Shown: in pieces, positions 6,194-6,580 of the stretch
Numbering within the stretch: position 1 is the first letter of the stretch
Layout: each line of letters begins with the position of its first letter
The notes under the pieces: model-generated
What the model saw: the letters and a program-made list of their open reading frames with translations, nothing else
Databases searched by the model: none
What the model was told of the DNA's origin: nothing
Made by a program: the position numbers and the translations under genes
DNA from: DASWIG01 sp965371445
Lineage (GTDB): Bacteria > Acidobacteriota > Thermoanaerobaculia > Multivoradales > J023
DNA: 6,580 nt
Assembly (NCBI GenBank): GCA_965371445.1
Contig: CBDUYN010000307.1
Coordinates: 1 to 6,580 of the forward strand
Reading direction: 5' to 3'

Positions 6194-6227
6194 GTGCTAC
6201 AGGGTCGCTTCGTCCCTGGCTGCGCGC
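6194..6227 (+). repeat. Third, diverged member of the GTGCTA...GGCTG repeat family
   Basis: GTGCTA at 6194-6199 is followed after 18 nt by GGCTGCGCGC (6218-6227). The same pair flanks a 14-nt interior at 6105-6134, and copy 1 on the minus strand has GTGCTATAG followed by GGCTG. The interior holds a short hairpin, CAGGG (6200-6204) with CCCTG (6214-6218). Conserved edges with variable interiors suggest related elements. Confidence 0.5.
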
Positions 6228-6270
6228 TCTCCTCACGAAGCTCCAGGGTTGACCGGCCACGGCGCTCCCA

Positions 6271-6331
6271 GTGGAAGACCCTGCGAATCAGGGGTTGACA
6301 GTGGAAGACCCTGCGAAATTGGGGGTTGACA
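6271..6331 (-). repeat. Two-unit 30/31-bp direct repeat, possible IS21-like terminus
   Basis: On the minus strand two adjacent units begin TGTCAACCCC and end CGCAGGGTCTTCCAC (6331-6301 and 6300-6271). They differ by an inserted C and by CAATT versus TGAT in the middle. A partial third unit, GGTCAACCCTGG, lies at 6254-6243, and TGTCAACCCC also occurs at 17-8. IS21-family elements carry several repeated transposase-binding sites starting TGT at their ends, so this may be a solo or remnant end. No transposase gene is in the window. A tandem regulatory repeat is the alternative. Confidence 0.5.
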
Positions 6332-6502
6332 ACGACGCGGCGCCGTCGACGGCCGGTTTCTTGTCGAGCTTTCTGGGACGAATGGCAGGACTCCACGTCT
6401 CCGGAGCCGTCCGGGGGCGTTTTCAAGGATCTTCGGCGGTTGAAGGTCGGCGCGTCGAAAAAATGAGCGATCTGCCACGGTGGAAGAATCGCTCGCGAAA
6501 CG

Positions 6503-6579
6503 ACCGACGTCTTGCGGCTGTCGAAAAAACGCTCGTCGTTTTTACCGACGTCTTGCGGCCGCCGAAAAAACGGTCGTCG
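6503..6579. repeat. Tandem repeat, period 41 bp, running to the window edge
   Basis: A 36-bp unit beginning ACCGACGTCTTGCGG and containing CCGAAAAAAC or TCGAAAAAAC occurs at 6503-6538 and 6544-6579 with three differences, separated by TTTTT. A looser relative of its A-tract core (GTCGAAAAAA) lies at 6454-6463. The short A/T-rich spacer and near-identical units argue against CRISPR. The array may continue beyond the window. Confidence 0.7.
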
Positions 6580-6580
6580 C

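Larger units (their letters stand above)
5902..6580. other. Gene-free intergenic repeat region
   Basis: I find no credible coding sequence here. The open frames are Arg/Pro/Ser-rich translations of repeats without recognisable domains or ribosome-binding sites. The content is palindromic elements (to about 6230), a 30/31-bp direct repeat (6271-6331) and a 41-bp-period repeat at the right edge. Between about 6335 and 6500 I see no clear gene or structure apart from a GTCGAAAAAA motif at 6454-6463 that recurs in the right-edge repeat. No tRNA or riboswitch was recognised. Confidence 0.6.

Noticed and set aside
6040..6478. Open frames of 128 and 81 codons on the minus strand
   Set aside because: They cross the direct repeat (the same phrase is translated twice), are Arg/Ser/Pro-rich, and lack a ribosome-binding site and domain motifs.
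6503..6579. Possible CRISPR array
   Set aside because: Only two units with a 5-nt separator and three mismatches. No spacers and no cas genes in the window.

Overview
The window is G+C-rich, bacterial, and biased toward GAG/CTC/GCC/CGG codons. No rRNA or tRNA is present to place it. The combination of a secreted M1-M28-PDZ peptidase, a kinase/NACHT/FGE-like multidomain gene and many small palindromic intergenic repeats is most like Acidobacteriota (Thermoanaerobaculia-type genomes) or another soil or sediment lineage. This placement is inference from gene content only.

Layout. Positions 1-144 are intergenic and carry one copy of a dispersed palindromic repeat. Positions 145-3495 (minus) encode one very large secreted protein: signal peptide, M1-type zinc peptidase domain, linker, M28-type zinc aminopeptidase domain and C-terminal PDZ domain. 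Directly upstream on the same strand lies a type II toxin-antitoxin pair: a PemK/MazF-type toxin (3531-3857) and a ribbon-helix-helix-like antitoxin (3842-4081). The three genes are so tightly packed that one transcript from a promoter near 4120-4128 could carry all of them.

On the plus strand, diverging from the toxin-antitoxin pair, 4193-5901 is a decayed multidomain gene. It opens with the N-lobe of a Hanks-type Ser/Thr kinase, loses frame, jumps to what looks like the tail of a NACHT/STAND NTPase module, loses frame again, and ends in a long helical segment plus a complete formylglycine-generating-enzyme-like (SUMF1/C-type-lectin fold) domain. The kinase catalytic loop and DFG, and the NTPase Walker motifs, are absent. 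I read it as the relic of a kinase-NACHT-FGE signalling or conflict protein shortened by internal deletion.

Positions 5902-6580 hold no credible gene. They contain a dense series of short perfect palindromes, an inverted second copy of the repeat at the left edge, a two-unit 30/31-bp direct repeat resembling the repeated termini of IS21-like elements, and at the right edge a 41-bp-period tandem repeat that runs out of the window.

No complete new system is visible. The most interesting points are the kinase-NACHT-FGE relic, the toxin-antitoxin pair apparently transcribed together with a giant secreted peptidase, and the repeat mosaic.
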